DNA of 64,000 nucleotides from the NCBI GenBank assembly GCA_902800045.1, contig CADCCZ010000006.1, positions 1 through 64,000 of the forward strand. The letters are read 5' to 3'. Both the position numbers and the translations under genes were made by a program. Shown one piece after another: positions 49,449 through 58,822 of this stretch. How positions within the stretch are numbered: the stretch's first letter is position 1; every line of letters starts with the position of its first letter. This DNA comes from an uncultured Bacteroidia bacterium. GTDB lineage: Bacteria > Bacteroidota > Bacteroidia > Bacteroidales > ML635J-15. The notes beneath the pieces were generated by a model that saw only the letters and a list, made by a program, of their open reading frames with translations, made no database searches and was not told where the DNA came from.

Positions 49449-51413
49449 ATGAAAAATATAATAATCACGATTCTGCTTGCAATGCTTGTTGGCTTCGCAT
49501 CGGCACAGGTTGACACGAAATTCACAACTTCGAACTTCCCAGGAAAAGCCAACGAGGTCAATGCTGCGAAAAGCAATATTAGCAATGGCAACTCCTGCTT
49601 CTACGCCGGCGACTATGCCAACGCACTGAAATACTATGCACAGCCGCAAAAACTCAATCCCAACAACTCCGACCTAAACTTCAAGATTGGGTACTGCCAT
49701 TACAACTCGCTACAAAAATCGCAATGTCTCGAATATTTTGAACGCGCCTACAAGCTAAACAAGGCAATCGACAAGAAAATCCTTTTCTACCTCGGATGCG
49801 GCTACCATTGGAACTACCGTTTCGAAGAAGCAAAAAAATGCTACGCCGACTATCTGAAAACCGTGCGCGACAAGAACGAACAAACCGAAATCCGCCGACT
49901 TATCCAGCAATGCGACAATGGTATCGAAATCATGAAGGACACTGTAGATGTGGAAATAATAAACCTCGGTGAAAACATCAACAGCGAATATCGCGAATAC
50001 ATTCCGCTCGTAACCTCCGATGGTTCAAAGCTTTATTTCACTTCTCGCCGCAAAGGTGGTACTGGCAATATGATTCTCGACGATGGAATGTACTGCGAGG
50101 ACATCTACGAAAGCACCCATACGCAGTCGGGATGGAGCAAGGCTCGCAACATAGGCTCCCCACTCAACACGACACTAAACGATGCCGTAGCCGGACTTTC
50201 GCCCGACGGGCAGACAATGTACGTGTATATGGACACAAACGGTGGCGACATTTATGTTTCTACGCTCAGGGGCAGCAAATGGCAAAAGCCCAAGAACATT
50301 TCGGAAAAGATAAACAAGGAATCGCACGAGGCAACAGTTTGCCTGTCGTCGGACAACAAGACGCTGTATATTATTTCAAACAATAGCAAATCTATCGGGA
50401 TGCACGACATCTTCTACTCTACACTCGACCGCAACGGAAATTGGTCGGCTCCAATAAATATAGGACGACCAATCAATTCGGAATACGAAGAACGTGGCGT
50501 GTTCATACACCCCGACGGCAGGACATTGTATTTCAGTTCGAACGGACACAATACAATGGGTGGCTACGACATTTTCAAGTCGGTTAGGGATGAAAACGGC
50601 AACTGGTCGGAGCCAGAAAACCTCGGATACCCAATCAACACGCCACTCGACGAAACATATTTCACAATAACCGCCAGCGGCCGCAACGCCTACTATACTT
50701 CGGCTCGTCCCGATGGCTTCGGGCAGTGGGACATCTACGAACTGAAATTCCCGACAAAAGAAAACAAGCCCAATGCGCCGAAAGTCCTCGTAACACTCGT
50801 GAAAGGCACAATCACCGATGCCGACAAGAATTCGCCCCTCGAAGCAAACATCGAAATCACCGACAACAGCAAAAACGAGGTTATATCCACCTTCAAGTCA
50901 AACAGTTCGTCGGGAGCATACATTGTGAACCTGCCTTCGGGAAAGAATTACGGACTCAGCGTAAGCAAGGACGGCTACCTTTTCCACAGCGAAAACTTTA
51001 ATCTTGCCGACACCGCTGACTTCCAAGAACTTGTAATTGACGTTCAACTGAAAAAAATCCAGGTCGGCACCACCATAATCCTAAAAAACATATTCTTCGA
51101 CTACAACAAATCGTCGCTGCAGCCCGAATCGTATGCAGAACTCGACCGTGTAGCCGAAATCCTAAAGAAGCAGACTAACCTAAAAATCGAAATTTCGGGG
51201 CACACCGACAACCAAGGCAGCCTGAAATACAACACCGACCTGTCGGAATCGCGTGCAAAGACTGTTGTTGACTACCTCATCGGCAAGGGCATAGCCGAAA
51301 ATCGTCTGACCTACAAGGGTTACGCATACGAAAAGCCAATCGCCACCAACGATACCGAAGAAGGTCGTAGCGCAAATAGAAGGGTGGAATTCAAGATATT
51401 GGAGACCAAGTAG
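49449..51413 (+). CDS. TPR-PD40-CRD-OmpA envelope protein (PorE-like)
   Basis: A 654-residue protein from MKNIIITILL with a signal peptide (about 1-20, ending ASAQ). Domain order: TPR-like helices (about 35-150), PD40/beta-propeller repeats (about 165-430, such as PDGRTLYFSSNGHNTMGGYDIFKS), a carboxypeptidase-regulatory-like fold (about 440-530) and an OmpA peptidoglycan-binding domain (about 540-654, ISGHTDNQG...LSESRAKTV...NRRVEF). This order is that of PorE of the type IX secretion system. Type I rather than lipoprotein signal is a difference. Role as a T9SS anchor is inferred. Confidence 0.82.
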   Translation: MKNIIITILLAMLVGFASAQVDTKFTTSNFPGKANEVNAAKSNISNGNSCFYAGDYANALKYYAQPQKLNPNNSDLNFKIGYCHYNSLQKSQCLEYFERAYKLNKAIDKKILFYLGCGYHWNYRFEEAKKCYADYLKTVRDKNEQTEIRRLIQQCDNGIEIMKDTVDVEIINLGENINSEYREYIPLVTSDGSKLYFTSRRKGGTGNMILDDGMYCEDIYESTHTQSGWSKARNIGSPLNTTLNDAVAGLSPDGQTMYVYMDTNGGDIYVSTLRGSKWQKPKNISEKINKESHEATVCLSSDNKTLYIISNNSKSIGMHDIFYSTLDRNGNWSAPINIGRPINSEYEERGVFIHPDGRTLYFSSNGHNTMGGYDIFKSVRDENGNWSEPENLGYPINTPLDETYFTITASGRNAYYTSARPDGFGQWDIYELKFPTKENKPNAPKVLVTLVKGTITDADKNSPLEANIEITDNSKNEVISTFKSNSSSGAYIVNLPSGKNYGLSVSKDGYLFHSENFNLADTADFQELVIDVQLKKIQVGTTIILKNIFFDYNKSSLQPESYAELDRVAEILKKQTNLKIEISGHTDNQGSLKYNTDLSESRAKTVVDYLIGKGIAENRLTYKGYAYEKPIATNDTEEGRSANRRVEFKILETK

Positions 51414-51434
51414 TGGCAGGTTTCAAAACTGCCC

Positions 51435-52448
51435 CTACTTGGGATTATATTCCGATAAATTCAAAACCTTCTGGTAATCGGTTTCTTCCATCAGTTCCGT
51501 AAACGAAACCTTATTGTTCTCGGCATACGATTTCACAATCTGCAAACCCGTCCAGTTGGCAACCCGTGCAGGACATTCCTGTCCAAACGGAGCCGTAAAC
51601 GGAGCGTTTTCGGTAAATTTCTTTATCGTAAACATATCGGTTGTGAAAAGATAGTTGTTCTCTATCAGGCTAGTCCACATATCGCGTTCAAAATGACGGC
51701 AATAGTCGAGTTCCTCGTCGGTATATGTAAGACGGTCGGTTTCGGGCATATCGGGGAACATAGCTTCAACAAAATACATTGCCATCCCATTGTAAATCAT
51801 TCGGTTTACCAGATTGTCGGTTTCGGGAGCATACGGATGCATATCGTGGAACCATTCGGTCATCACGTCCACGGGAATTCTCTTTCGCTGCATCTCGCGC
51901 TTTGCAAAATCAGGAATCTGAAGCATATCGTATAGCGGACATTTTTCGCCGAGGTATTTCTCAAGTCCAATGCCCACATAACCGTCCATTAGCACGACCG
52001 ACTGGTTGAAACCAGCCACAAAGGTTACGACACGCGGGAGTTCCATATCAGGATAATAATATAAAAGGTGACGGAATCCATCATTCAATGTTTTCTGCAC
52101 ATCATTGCAATCGGCAAATTCCTTGTTTACAGCATTATAAGCCTCTACAACCGAATAGTCGGAAAAGAAAACCCTGAGACATTCGTAGTAAGCCTTGTCG
52201 CTGTACGTTCCGCACGATATAATGTGCATATTGTACATATCGAAAAATAGCGGATACTTTTCCGCCAGCTGTCCTACAGTTGAAAACGAAACATTACTGG
52301 AACAAGCATAAAATTCCTGATCGAATCGTTCAACTTGTACATTTGCGTCAATATCGGACACATCAACTTTCAACTGATTACGGTTGCACGATGTTATAAT
52401 ACAAGCACTCGCACACACAATGGTAATATAGAAAAACAGCCTTTGCAT
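51435..52448 (-). CDS. gldB: GldB-family gliding motility lipoprotein
   Basis: A 337-residue protein with a lipoprotein signal ending IITSC (Cys21). The body matches GldB: VERFDQEFYACS near residue 40, GFRHLLYYYPDMELPRVVTFVAGFNQ (about 124-149), VGIGLEKYLGEKCPLY and the C-terminal RVANWTGLQIVKSYAENN. GldB is needed for gliding in Flavobacterium but occurs widely in non-gliding Bacteroidota. It converges on the PorE-like gene, leaving a 21-base gap. Confidence 0.88.
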   Translation of the reverse strand: MQRLFFYITIVCASACIITSCNRNQLKVDVSDIDANVQVERFDQEFYACSSNVSFSTVGQLAEKYPLFFDMYNMHIISCGTYSDKAYYECLRVFFSDYSVVEAYNAVNKEFADCNDVQKTLNDGFRHLLYYYPDMELPRVVTFVAGFNQSVVLMDGYVGIGLEKYLGEKCPLYDMLQIPDFAKREMQRKRIPVDVMTEWFHDMHPYAPETDNLVNRMIYNGMAMYFVEAMFPDMPETDRLTYTDEELDYCRHFERDMWTSLIENNYLFTTDMFTIKKFTENAPFTAPFGQECPARVANWTGLQIVKSYAENNKVSFTELMEETDYQKVLNLSEYNPK

Positions 52449-52467
52449 ATTCGTGTAATTATTGACG

Positions 52468-52475
52468 CAAAGTTA
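52468..52475 (-). promoter_or_regulatory. -7 box of gldB
   Basis: Minus-strand TAACTTTG, 19 bases before the GldB start. Confidence 0.45.
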
Positions 52476-52505
52476 AAAAGAGAATTGCTAAGAGCGAAAA
52501 AAAAG

Positions 52506-52537
52506 ATTGGATAATGACAATAAAATATATAATTTTG
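52506..52537 (+). promoter_or_regulatory. Promoter of the 52.6 kb beta-barrel gene
   Basis: The -7 TAATTTTG at 52530-52537 has a near -33 ATTG at 52506-52509, 20 bases apart. Confidence 0.55.
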
Positions 52538-52588
52538 CGTTTCGATATTTAATTTTTGTTTAATGTAAATATACTAAATACTAAAAAT

Positions 52589-53356
52589 ATGAAGAAATTT
52601 ATTAGTGTTATTGTAATAATATTGCTTTCAGCAGCATTGTTATCGGCTCAAGAGCAAATCCAGAGCCAGAATTCGAATCCGTACCAGAACAATGTGCAAC
52701 AAAAGCAGAAAAAGAATAAAGTTGATGGAGGTCTTTACCTGAAGGGCGGCGTATCGTGGATGATGTCAGACAGCAAGGCTTACTTCAAGAACGAAAAAGC
52801 AAAGATGACCTACGGATTCGGTGCCGTAATGGACTTGAACCTTAGCAACAACTTTGCACTCAATATAGCTGGAGGCTTCTGCAACATAGGCGGAACAGCA
52901 AATTTCAAGAACGGAGTTGTTCCTTTCAACGATATCGACGGAATTGCAATCGGTGATTCTACAATGCACAATTACAAATACTCGACCTCATATATAGAAA
53001 TTCCTATTGGAATCAAGGGTTGTACCAACGAAATAGGCTACTTCACCTATTTCCTGAAACTCGGAGTTGACCCTATGGTAAGAGTTAAGTCGAAAGTAAC
53101 TCTCGAAACCAAGGACACCTATATTGCCACAAGGGAATTCAACTTGTTCAACATCGGATGGCATGTTGGCGGCGGTGCAGAATGGACTATAGCTGGAAAT
53201 ACCAAACTTTTGTTTGAGCTCAACTATCTAGGCACCTTCCTCGACATTGACAAGATAAGATCATACAAGGACGACAACACACCAACAAACACCAGCACCC
53301 TAAATCCTGGTATCAGACTCAACGACATAAGCCTGAAAGTCGGTGTAATATTCTAA
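52589..53356 (+). CDS. Outer membrane beta-barrel protein
   Basis: A 255-residue protein from MKKFISVIVI with a signal peptide ending LLSAQ (about residue 20), a short Gln/Asn-rich linker (QSQNSNPYQNNVQQKQKK) and a barrel of roughly eight to ten strands. It ends in LNDISLKVGVIF, a terminal aromatic typical of outer membrane proteins. It resembles the PorT-like OMP_b-brl_2 group. Role unknown. The acyltransferase gene begins 4 bases later. Confidence 0.75.
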   Translation: MKKFISVIVIILLSAALLSAQEQIQSQNSNPYQNNVQQKQKKNKVDGGLYLKGGVSWMMSDSKAYFKNEKAKMTYGFGAVMDLNLSNNFALNIAGGFCNIGGTANFKNGVVPFNDIDGIAIGDSTMHNYKYSTSYIEIPIGIKGCTNEIGYFTYFLKLGVDPMVRVKSKVTLETKDTYIATREFNLFNIGWHVGGGAEWTIAGNTKLLFELNYLGTFLDIDKIRSYKDDNTPTNTSTLNPGIRLNDISLKVGVIF

Positions 53357-53360
53357 CCCG

Positions 53361-54326
53361 ATGCCAGCAAACAGCAACATAATTCCGCCCGTAAACAAAA
53401 AGTTGCTGCTCAGCGAATTGACCAAGGACAAGATGCTGAGAAAGACGAATTATGGAGCTAACGAAATATATGTTTTCACACACGACCAATGTCCCAACCT
53501 AATGCGGGAACTTGGTCGTCTGCGCGAAATAACCTTCCGCGCTGCTGGCGGCGGAACAGGCAAGGAAACCGACATCGACGAGTTCGACATTTCCGACGAT
53601 GCCCCATACTGCCAGATGATTGTGTGGGACCCGCAGCACAAACAGATTATCGGCGGCTACCGCTTCATACTCGGCGAATACGCAACCGACAATCCAAATG
53701 CGAAACTCGCCACGGGACACATTTTCGACTATTCCGACAAGTTTGTAAACGAATACCTCCCCTACACTATCGAACTGGGACGTTCGTTCATACAGCCGAG
53801 CTATCAGTACCTGAAGAATTTCCGTCGCGGAATATTCGCCCTCGACAACCTATGGGACGGCATCATGGCCCTCACATCCGAATACAAGCACATAAAATAC
53901 TGGTTCGGAAAATTCACAATGTACAAAAGCTACAACGTTCAAGCACGAAACTTCTTGCTCTCATTCCTGAACTTATATTTTCCCGACAACGAAATGCTGG
54001 TGTCGCCCAAACGGCCTATCGATTTCGAGTTTGAAAAAAACAAAGTTGCATTTTCGGGCAACAATTTCTCCGACGACTACAAGAAGCTTAAAGTCGAACT
54101 CAAAAACTTGAACTCGAAGATTCCACCGCTCGTAAACGCCTACATGAAACTTTCCGACACCATGAAAGTCTTTGGCACTGCCGACAATCTCGAATTTGGT
54201 GACGTAGAGGAAACCGGAATACTGATAAACATAGCCGACACACACGACTCGCAACGTTCGCGACACCTAAAGAACTACAAGTCGCTCATCGACCTAAACT
54301 CAATCTACCCGAGCAAACAAAAATAA
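53361..54326 (+). CDS. GNAT-fold (Acetyltransf_5) N-acyltransferase, possibly GlsB-like
   Basis: A 321-residue cytoplasmic protein. The acyltransferase core has LGRLREITFRAAGGGTGKETDIDEFD (about 51-76), QIIGGYRFILGEY, and YTIELGRSFIQPSYQY (about 135-150), the pattern of hemolysin/ornithine-lipid-type N-acyltransferases. In Bacteroides the related GlsB attaches a 3-hydroxy fatty acid to glycine to start glycine-lipid synthesis (family knowledge). The partner GlsA (PlsC type) is not adjacent here. Substrate inferred only. Confidence 0.72.
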   Translation: MPANSNIIPPVNKKLLLSELTKDKMLRKTNYGANEIYVFTHDQCPNLMRELGRLREITFRAAGGGTGKETDIDEFDISDDAPYCQMIVWDPQHKQIIGGYRFILGEYATDNPNAKLATGHIFDYSDKFVNEYLPYTIELGRSFIQPSYQYLKNFRRGIFALDNLWDGIMALTSEYKHIKYWFGKFTMYKSYNVQARNFLLSFLNLYFPDNEMLVSPKRPIDFEFEKNKVAFSGNNFSDDYKKLKVELKNLNSKIPPLVNAYMKLSDTMKVFGTADNLEFGDVEETGILINIADTHDSQRSRHLKNYKSLIDLNSIYPSKQK

Positions 54327-54327
54327 A

Positions 54328-55704
54328 ATGCGAAAATTCCTCTTTGCCATATTGCTATGCTGCAGTGTGCCATTCGTTTACAACAAGGCATTTTCGCAGA
54401 ACCTAGTGAAAAACCACAGTTTCGAAAACGCATGGTCGTGTCCCGAGGACTACAACGGATATGCCGTAAAATACCCTTTCCCTGAATGGATAAATCCAAA
54501 CAACGGCACTCCCGACCTCATGCATGTATGTAGCGTAATGCGGGCTGGCGTTCCCGAAAACTTTGCAGGGTATATGTACCCATACGACGGTGGAGCATAC
54601 GCCGGCATCATACTGCGCGAAATGTTCGACGATTCGCTGAAGGTTTATAAAGGTGTTTCTCGCGAATACCTTCAAACAAAACTTACTGAACCTCTGAAAA
54701 AAAACACCTTGTATTGCGTGAAGTTCTACTATGTAAACGCCAAAAAATCAATGTATTCTGTCGATGCTCTTGGCATTACGCTTACAGTTGACCAGATAAA
54801 ATCAAAAAATGCCGACCGCATATTGCAGCGACCGCAAATAACAAACCGTCCCGGGCACATCATGGACAACATGGACGATTGGACGGAATTCTGCGGTTAT
54901 TACCGCGCACGTGGCGGCGAGAATTACCTCACAATCGGCAATTTCTGGGACAACAGCACCACGCAATATGTAACCAACAAGAACGAATATTCCGATTCGG
55001 CATTTTTCTACGCCTACTACCTCATCGACAATGTGTCGGTATTTGAAATAGAATCGGAATTCGAATGCGGATGCCTCAACGACCTCGCTTGGAGTTCCGA
55101 CTGGAAATCAGACTCCTTTGACCCTGCTACAGGTTACAACACCAAGAAAATCAACGACCACGACATTGCAAGCAATGGCGACGGCGGAAATGGACAAGGC
55201 AACGGCTCAGGAAATTCATCGTCATCATCAGACGGAGCAAACGGAAACGGACAAAGCGACAATGACGGCAACAACCATGCACAGTCCGACCCCAACGAAA
55301 CCGATGTTACCGGCTTGAAGACACAGATAACCAAGGCCGCCTTCGACAATGCCGAAATTGGCGACCGTTTCCGACTGAACCAGATATATTTCGAGTTCAA
55401 CTCGTCGGAACTACTAACAATATCGAACATACAGCTCGACTCGCTGTACAACATTTTATCGGAAAAGCCATCTTTGCGCATCGAAATCCGTGGCCATACC
55501 GACAACATAGGCAGCGAAGGCTACAACAAAAAGCTTTCGGTCGACCGTGCTGCATCGGTTTACAACTACTTGTTACAAAAAGGCATTCCAAAAACTCGCA
55601 TGAAATATCGTGGCTTCGGTCCTAACGTCCCTGTAGCCGACAACAGCACCGAGGAAGGCCGCGAACTGAACCGAAGAGTGGAGATATTCATTGTGGAAAT
55701 ATAG
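54328..55704 (+). CDS. OmpA-family protein with N-terminal jelly-roll-like domain
   Basis: A 458-residue protein with a signal peptide (about 1-24, FSQ). An N-terminal domain (about 25-245) starting LVKNHSFENAWSCP resembles carbohydrate-binding jelly-roll modules. A low-complexity Gly/Asn/Ser linker follows (about 285-320, GNGQGNGSGNSSSSS). The OmpA domain (about 345-458) has IYFEFNSSEL, IRGHTDNIGSEGYN and LNRRVEIFIVEI. It probably tethers a surface module to peptidoglycan. It is one base after the acyltransferase gene. Confidence 0.85.
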   Translation: MRKFLFAILLCCSVPFVYNKAFSQNLVKNHSFENAWSCPEDYNGYAVKYPFPEWINPNNGTPDLMHVCSVMRAGVPENFAGYMYPYDGGAYAGIILREMFDDSLKVYKGVSREYLQTKLTEPLKKNTLYCVKFYYVNAKKSMYSVDALGITLTVDQIKSKNADRILQRPQITNRPGHIMDNMDDWTEFCGYYRARGGENYLTIGNFWDNSTTQYVTNKNEYSDSAFFYAYYLIDNVSVFEIESEFECGCLNDLAWSSDWKSDSFDPATGYNTKKINDHDIASNGDGGNGQGNGSGNSSSSSDGANGNGQSDNDGNNHAQSDPNETDVTGLKTQITKAAFDNAEIGDRFRLNQIYFEFNSSELLTISNIQLDSLYNILSEKPSLRIEIRGHTDNIGSEGYNKKLSVDRAASVYNYLLQKGIPKTRMKYRGFGPNVPVADNSTEEGRELNRRVEIFIVEI

Positions 55705-55847
55705 TCTTCGACTGTTTCTAAGTTTATATGTTTCACGTTTCTGGGTTTGAAGTTGTTTGAGGATTTAAGGATTTTAAAGATTGAATCAGCAATCATCAAC
55801 CTTTAAAATCAATCATAAATCATACTTCGTAAATCGTAAATTTTATT
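55705..55847. repeat. Intergenic spacer with inverted and dispersed repeats
   Basis: GGATTTTAAAGATTGA (about 55762-55777) pairs imperfectly with TCAACCTTTAAAATC (about 55796-55810). The 25-base repeat copy 2 is at 55817-55841. It leads into the promoter of the first FGE-fold gene. Confidence 0.5.
55817..55841 (+). repeat. 25-base repeat, copy 2
   Basis: One base different from 8053-8077. Both contain ACTTCGTAAATCGTAAAT and lie upstream of a plus-strand gene. Confidence 0.6.
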
Positions 55848-55855
55848 TATCTTTG
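55848..55855 (+). promoter_or_regulatory. -7 box of the first FGE-fold gene
   Basis: TATCTTTG, 19 bases before the ATG at 55875. Confidence 0.45.
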
Positions 55856-55874
55856 AAGCCTAAAATTTTACACA

Positions 55875-56567
55875 ATGAAGAAAACGTTTTTAATATTGGC
55901 AGCATTGTCCATATCGGTTTTTGCGTTAGCACAAAACATTGACATAGAGACAGTTTTGGTAAAAGGAGGAAAGTTTAACACTGGCAGCAACGAAATGAAA
56001 TCGTCAAACCAGATTACCCTCGACGACTTCTACATTGGCAAATTTGAGATTACTCAGGAACAATGGCGCGAAGTTATGGGTTCAAATCCAAGTTATTTCA
56101 AGGACTGCGACTCGTGTCCTGTTGAGCGAGTAAGCGCCGAGGACGTGAACAAGTTCATCGAAACATTGAACAAGAAGACTGGCAAAAAGTATCGTCTACC
56201 ATCGGAAGCCGAATGGGAATACGCAGCTCGCGGCGGTGTGCTTAAGCCACAGAAAAACACAAAGTATGCCGGCAGCAACGACATCAACGAAGTTGCATGG
56301 TACGACAAGAACAGCAACGGCAAAACCCACCAGGTTGGCACAAAAAAACCTAACGAGCTCGGCATTTACGACATGAGCGGAAACGTTTACGAATGGTGCC
56401 GCAACGAACTCAAGAACCAGCAAGGCGAAGTAATCGGTTACAGCTATGTACTTCGCGGTGGAAGTTGCGCCGTTAATTCAAATTTCTGCATGATTTCGTT
56501 CCGCAGCGACTTCTCGCTGGGAATCAAGTATTTCAACTATGGTTTCAGAGTTGTTTTGGAAAAATAA
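55875..56567 (+). CDS. Secreted FGE-sulfatase (SUMF1)-fold protein
   Basis: A 230-residue protein with a signal peptide (ending ALAQ, about 20) and one formylglycine-generating-enzyme-fold domain: VLVKGGKFNTGS, FYIGKFEITQEQWREVMGSNPSY, YRLPSEAEWEYAARGG, NELGIYDMSGNVYEWC and YVLRGGSC. The cysteine pair of true FGE at its usual five-residue spacing is not seen, so a structural or binding role is more likely. The related second gene follows six bases later. Confidence 0.85.
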   Translation: MKKTFLILAALSISVFALAQNIDIETVLVKGGKFNTGSNEMKSSNQITLDDFYIGKFEITQEQWREVMGSNPSYFKDCDSCPVERVSAEDVNKFIETLNKKTGKKYRLPSEAEWEYAARGGVLKPQKNTKYAGSNDINEVAWYDKNSNGKTHQVGTKKPNELGIYDMSGNVYEWCRNELKNQQGEVIGYSYVLRGGSCAVNSNFCMISFRSDFSLGIKYFNYGFRVVLEK

Positions 56568-56573
56568 AGCAAA

Positions 56574-57455
56574 ATGAAGAAATACAATCTGCTTACTGCA
56601 ACAATTATTTGCATAACTCTCGCTTGGGCGTGCAACAACGAGGAAAAGTCTGATGGAGCAAACCACGAGATGAACCTCTGCAATACCGAATTCGTCTTCG
56701 TCGAAGGCGGTACATTCACCATGGGATGCACCGAAGAACAGGGCAACGACTGCTACAACGACGAGAAACCAGCCCACGAAGAAACCGTAAAGGACTTCTA
56801 CATCGGCAAATACGAAGTGACAGTTGAGCAGTTTGCAAAGTTTGTCGAAGAGACCAACTACAAGACCGATGCCGAAAAGTCGGATTCGAGCCTTATTTGT
56901 GCCGACGGAATGAAATCGTACAAGAAAGGCGTAAACTGGCGTTTCGATTCGCAAGGTTCGCTTTACGACAAGCAGGAATACGACCACCCGGTTGCCCACG
57001 TAAGCTGGAACGATGCCAAGGAATACTGCAAATGGTTTAGCGAAAAGTGCGGCAAGGAAGTCCGACTGCCAAGCGAAACAGAATGGGAATACGCAGCAAG
57101 AGGCGGAAATTTGTCGCGCGGCAGCAAGTATTCGGGCAGCAATGTCATAACAGAGGTTGCATGGTACGATGCCAACAGCGAATTCTCAACACAGCCAGTA
57201 GGCAAGAAAAAAGCCAACGAACTGGGCATTTTCGACATGAGCGGAAATGTTTACGAATGGTGCAGCACCTGGTACAACAACTTTGGCAGCGAAGCATCGG
57301 ATGTAAACGACGAAATTGAAAACAAATACATTGTTGTCCGTGGCGGAAGCTCCTTCCTCAACGAAAAGTTCAGCCGCGTGTCGTACCGCTACTCGCGTAC
57401 GCCAAGCACCTGCGGAGGTCCCTACGGATTCAGAATTGCAATGACAGCCGAATAG
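56574..57455 (+). CDS. FGE-fold (SUMF1-like) lipoprotein
   Basis: A 293-residue protein with a lipoprotein signal ending LAWAC (Cys20). The FGE-fold domain has FVEGGTFTMGCTEEQGNDC, FYIGKYEVTVEQFAKFVEETNYKTDAEK, VRLPSETEWEYAARGGN, ANELGIFDMSGNVYEWC and VVRGGSSFLNEKFSR. The catalytic Cys pair of FGE is absent. It resembles outer membrane FGE-fold lipoproteins such as GldJ/GldK but is shorter. Possible tandem duplicate of the preceding gene. fmt starts three bases later. Confidence 0.83.
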   Translation: MKKYNLLTATIICITLAWACNNEEKSDGANHEMNLCNTEFVFVEGGTFTMGCTEEQGNDCYNDEKPAHEETVKDFYIGKYEVTVEQFAKFVEETNYKTDAEKSDSSLICADGMKSYKKGVNWRFDSQGSLYDKQEYDHPVAHVSWNDAKEYCKWFSEKCGKEVRLPSETEWEYAARGGNLSRGSKYSGSNVITEVAWYDANSEFSTQPVGKKKANELGIFDMSGNVYEWCSTWYNNFGSEASDVNDEIENKYIVVRGGSSFLNEKFSRVSYRYSRTPSTCGGPYGFRIAMTAE

Positions 57456-57458
57456 AAA

Positions 57459-58397
57459 ATGACAGACATTCCTATCATATTCATGGGTACGCCCGAATTC
57501 GCGGTCACATCGCTGAAAACCTTGCTTGACAAAGGCTACAACGTGAAAGCCGTGGTAACCACTCCCGACAAGCCCGCAGGACGAGGCAAGAACATACAGT
57601 TTTCGGATGTAAAGAAATTCGCACTCGAACACAACCTGCCCATACTTCAGCCAGAAAAGCTGAAATCGCCCGAATTTCTTGCACAGCTCAAGGAAATTGA
57701 TGCCGATTTATTTGTCGTTGTGGCTTTCCGTATGCTTCCAAAAGAAGTGTGGGCAATGCCAAAGCGTGGAACCATAAACCTTCACGCGGCACTCCTCCCC
57801 GACTACCGCGGCGCAGCACCGATTAACCACGCCATAATCAACGGTGAAACCGAAACGGGAATCACAACTTTCTACATCGACGAGCAAATCGACACCGGCA
57901 AAATCATAATGCAGGAAAGATGCACCATCGAACCCGAAGACAACATCGGAACATTGTACGACAAGCTGATGTTCATCGGTGCCGAGGCAGTCTGCAAAAC
58001 CGTTGATATAATTGCTTCGGGAAATGTAAATGCCATCGAACAGGATTCAATCCGCACCGAAGGCCTACACCCAGCGCCAAAAATCACAAAGGAATTCTGC
58101 CAGATAAACTGGAACAACAAATCAGTTGATATTCATAACCTTATACGCGGACTTTCGCCCTACCCGGCAGCTTGGTGCTATCTGAAGGACGACATTACCG
58201 CAAAGATATTTACATCGGCATATAGCATTGAAAAACACAACCTTGAAGCAGGCACATTCGTTTCCGACAACAAATCGTATCTGAAGGTTGCCACACAGGA
58301 TGGCTTCGTTTCAATACTCGAACTGCAGATGCAAGGCAAAAAGCGAATGGCAATCAAGGATTTCCTAAACGGATTCAAATTTAACACCGACAAATAA
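57459..58397 (+). CDS. fmt: Methionyl-tRNA formyltransferase Fmt
   Basis: A 312-residue enzyme formylating initiator Met-tRNA. N-terminal IIFMGTPEFAVTSLKTLL, TPDKPAGRGKN, the catalytic NLHAALLPDYRGAAPINHAIINGETETGITTFYID (Asn/His/Asp), and the C-terminal domain (about 205-312). It overlaps ruvX by one base. With def two genes downstream it forms a start-Met formyl cycle operon. Confidence 0.96.
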   Translation: MTDIPIIFMGTPEFAVTSLKTLLDKGYNVKAVVTTPDKPAGRGKNIQFSDVKKFALEHNLPILQPEKLKSPEFLAQLKEIDADLFVVVAFRMLPKEVWAMPKRGTINLHAALLPDYRGAAPINHAIINGETETGITTFYIDEQIDTGKIIMQERCTIEPEDNIGTLYDKLMFIGAEAVCKTVDIIASGNVNAIEQDSIRTEGLHPAPKITKEFCQINWNNKSVDIHNLIRGLSPYPAAWCYLKDDITAKIFTSAYSIEKHNLEAGTFVSDNKSYLKVATQDGFVSILELQMQGKKRMAIKDFLNGFKFNTDK

Positions 58398-58822
58398 TGG
58401 GACGATACTTGGCATTGGACATAGGACGCAAAAAGACTGGCGTGGCGGTTACCGACACAAGCCGCATTATTGCCACAGCCTTGGAAACCGTTCCGTCTGG
58501 CGAACTCGAAAAGTTCCTCACCGACTACATTGCCAAGAACGAAGTCGAGAAAATCATCTACGGGCTTCCAACCCAGATGGACAATTCGCCTTCAGAATCA
58601 ATGCAATACATCACGCCAATATTGAATCGACTGAAAAAAGTTTTTCCAAACTTGACCTTCATACCTGTTGACGAGCGTTTTACATCGAAACTGGCATTTC
58701 AGGCAATGATAGACGGCGGAACAACACGCAAACAGCGTCGTGACAAGACAATGGTCGATAAAATAAGCGCGACAATAATACTTCAATCATACATGGAACA
58801 AGAAAAATTTTCAAAACTATGA
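58397..58822 (+). CDS. ruvX: Putative pre-16S rRNA nuclease / Holliday resolvase-like YqgF
   Basis: A 141-residue RNase H-fold protein with the catalytic acids in YLALDIGRKKTGVAVTD (Asp8), IYGLPTQMDNSPSE and PVDERFTSK (Glu), and the C-terminal RRDKTMVDKISATIILQSYME (Asp). YqgF processes 16S rRNA ends in E. coli. It overlaps fmt by one base and def by four, so all three are translationally coupled. Confidence 0.95.
   Translation: MGRYLALDIGRKKTGVAVTDTSRIIATALETVPSGELEKFLTDYIAKNEVEKIIYGLPTQMDNSPSESMQYITPILNRLKKVFPNLTFIPVDERFTSKLAFQAMIDGGTTRKQRRDKTMVDKISATIILQSYMEQEKFSKL

Noticed and set aside
55875-57455. True formylglycine-generating enzymes
   Set aside because: The fold motifs match but the catalytic Cys pair does not, and no sulfatase gene is nearby.
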